From NCBI GenBank assembly GCA_947034885.2, contig OX344749.2, forward strand, positions 30,519,501 through 30,583,500: a DNA stretch of 64,000 nucleotides, read 5' to 3'. Positions within the stretch are counted from its first letter, which is position 1. Every line of letters starts with the position of its first letter. This DNA comes from Thuidium tamariscinum. Taxonomy: Eukaryota; Streptophyta; Bryopsida; Hypnales; Thuidiaceae. This document shows, piece after piece, positions 61,830 to 64,000 of the stretch. Below the pieces are notes generated by a model, which saw only the letters and a list, made by a program, of their open reading frames with translations, had not been told where the DNA came from and ran no database searches. The position numbers and the translations under genes were made by a program.

Positions 61830-62095
61830 GACTTTGGGAGGGCTGTTTTGAATTTGTTCTTGAAATAGTTCCCGAAATAGTCCCAAAATTGTTGGTGGCT
61901 GTCAGGCTAGCAATTTAAAAAAATTTAAGAAGGTCATGAAATGAAAAAAAAAAGTCCAATATCTTTTTAGAAAAAATAAATTAATAATATGGCACTATCT
62001 CAACCATGCTAGCTTCTAGTGTTTTTGCATTCCATGCAATTGTTATTGCATTTGCATAGTTTGATAACTCATAGTCTTCCCAAGGCTTCAAATCT
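61830..62095. mobile_element. Family F element, decayed inverted copy 3
   Basis: Read on the minus strand it follows the order of the copies at 13269 and 39038: CTTCAAATC-type end, GAAGACT, a GTTGAGATAGTGCC word for GAGAGAGTGC, a TTTTTTCATTTCATGAC run, then GCCACCAACA and TAGTTC-type words. It is heavily diverged and its ends are unclear. Confidence 0.45.
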
Positions 62096-64000
62096 CATCT
62101 AATGTCATCTAAAAGTTGAAGGAAAAAGAAATAGAAACAAATTCTAAAATATAGAGGGTGCACTATCTTTAATTTTAATAGTATTACATTCATTCCAAAG
62201 CATCATACATGTTAATTTTTTATTTATTTTAATATGTTATTTTGTTTAATATAAGGGTGTATAATAACACATCAAAATTATGTTGTTTTTCATTGAAAAT
62301 ACCTATAATTATGAAAATTATTTTGAAATTTCTAAAAAATTATGATGGAACATTCTACTAGTCTACCATTAATCTATTAGCCTAAGAAATTTATTTATGT
62401 TTTTTTTAAATTTAAAGGACTCAAAGATCATTTTAGACCTTTGTATGTCTTTGCATGACCCATCACAAGTCAAAAATTAGTGTGGAATTATACTTATATT
62501 TTTGGAAGAATATTTTTTATATTAAAAATATTTTTACACACTAGTCTATACTAAATTGACTAAGGAATTTTTTGTTTACAAATCAAGGGAAGAAAGAAAT
62601 TTTTTTATTCATTCTCTAATCCAAATGTTAAGTCTATCACTAATTATTTGAAGCATATAATTATGTTGATATTTCAAAATAATAAACCTCACTACTTGTA
62701 AGATTATTATTTTTAAGGCATTTGGAAAAGTGAGTTTTCTCACTTGACAATGCAAATGAATGAAATTATTTAGTACTTATACTAGTTTTATAACAACAAT
62801 TTCAAATTTTGTTTTTGGTCAACTTATGAGGTATTTGGCCTAAATTAATATGAATTAATCATGTCTTATTATTTATTCAATTGTAGAAACTTTTTTCATG
62901 TTGTAAATTTTGTTATCAATTACCAAACTTGAGTAAAGTCTAAAATGGGTTACAACTAAGTCACCGACCAATCCTTCATATGCCTATACTATACAAATTT
63001 TAAAAAATAAATCAACTTTGGGATTCAAAAAAGTTGATGTATTTCTAAAATAGTCAATAGAAATGTATTAATAAGTTTAAATAGATAGGCACAAATCAAC
63101 AAATATCAAAATTGTATCTTTTTCTTTCTTAGATCCAACGACATTCAAATGATGTATCAAAGATCTAAATGGTTTTTTTCAATATTACCGTGTCAAAATT
63201 CTTGTCTATTATGCCTTGCATATTTAATTTTGAAAAAAATAACCATTTAATTTCTAAAAGTCACATGCTAAAATATTTTAAAGTTTTGTCAAGCTTAACC
63301 TCCAAAGTCCTAGGGCCTTTTCTATTAAAAAACACTCAAAATTGCCATTCCTATTGCACCAAAAAACATTAAGTAGTTTTCTTTGCATACCTAACCAAAG
63401 GATCTTGCAATATACTTGCATAAAGATATGTGTGAGAAGTTTTCAAAACTTGACCCAATAGATTGCAAGTTATTTGCATTTAACCCTTTAGTGACTGTGG
63501 TTCATTTGGAGGGCAGGCGCATTTTGTGACAACTCTATAGATGTAATTCTAAATCGAGTTGTATGAATTGGTTCTATAGGACAAATCCTTGAATCAAACA
63601 AGAAATGAAAGTGATCTAATGGTTCACATCCTTATAACTAATCTTTAAAGATTGATGTATTGCAAACAACCTCTAACATTGATGCTAAATATGGTTTGCC
63701 ACAATTGAGCATAAATTTCACTAAATGCTCCAAACATTGATTCTGAACCTTCCAATTACTTCTTTCACACATATAAGTAGTCATCTTTTACATTCATTAT
63801 ATATATTTTTGCAATATTTCACAAGTGTAGCTATTTGTGAAGGGTTGGCCAATTCAAGTTTGAACAAGTGTAGCTAATGCATTTTTGCACGCATTTCTTT
63901 GAAATTGGCTTTGTTAGAAGCGCATAGAGACACTCTACTTGCATTGTTCTTAGTTTTTTTTAAAATGAGTTGTTCTATAAACAGCAACAGACAAAAAGTC
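62096..64000. other. AT-rich intergenic DNA, nothing recognised
   Basis: No open frame with recognisable content, no RNA gene and no bounded inverted repeat was seen up to the window end. Confidence 0.4.

Noticed and set aside
1..64000. CRISPR arrays, operons, phage or organellar inserts
   Set aside because: No spaced short repeats, no tightly packed uninterrupted genes and no plastid or mitochondrial gene words were seen. The tandem arrays found have long units without spacers.

Overview
This window looks like nuclear DNA of a land plant. It holds three multi-exon genes with GT-AG introns. All three match plant families at the protein level: a malectin-like/LRR receptor kinase, a CoA hydrolase of the CHY/HIBCH group, and an atypical (DEL/E2F7-8-type) E2F with two DNA-binding domains. 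A tRNA-Gly gene lies in an intron. The rest is AT-rich and full of short inverted-repeat DNA transposons. The species cannot be fixed from the sequence alone. Introns are short to moderate (about 75 bp to 2.2 kb), which argues against a giant-intron genome such as a conifer. No bacterial, organellar or viral gene was recognised.

Layout. 1-18 kb: gene-free and repeat-rich. It holds several families of miniature inverted-repeat elements (MITEs): TA-flanked (mariner-like), CACTA-type with 3-bp target duplications, and unclassified foldback elements. It also holds a possible tRNA-derived SINE and GC-richer scraps at 11.6-12.3 kb that may be captured gene pieces. 18.1-28.4 kb (+): a complete 14-exon receptor kinase gene (911 aa by my splice model), with MITEs in introns 2 and 6. 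28.4-42 kb: gene-free. It contains a transposon family with roughly 35-bp terminal repeats and 4-bp target duplications (another copy is in the kinase gene), including one copy rebuilt as a nearly 1.1-kb palindrome. It also has a four-unit tandem array of about 175 bp. 42.6-48.3 kb (+): a tandemly duplicated, GC-richer upstream region, then a 15-exon CoA hydrolase gene (393 aa) with a tRNA-Gly(CCC) gene antisense inside intron 8. 48.4-54.9 kb: repeats and one unexplained GC-richer island near 52 kb. 54.9-59.5 kb (-): a complete 11-exon atypical E2F gene (669 aa) with a perfect E2F site about 125 bp upstream of its ATG and a GC-rich promoter region to about 60.4 kb. 60.5-64 kb: AT-rich, no gene recognised.

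The three genes do unrelated jobs: cell-surface signalling, acyl-CoA (valine-type) catabolism, and cell-cycle/endocycle repression. They show no sign of forming a cluster. All exon models were built by reading splice sites and reading-frame phase by hand. Every junction keeps frame from ATG to stop, which is the main support for calling the genes intact.
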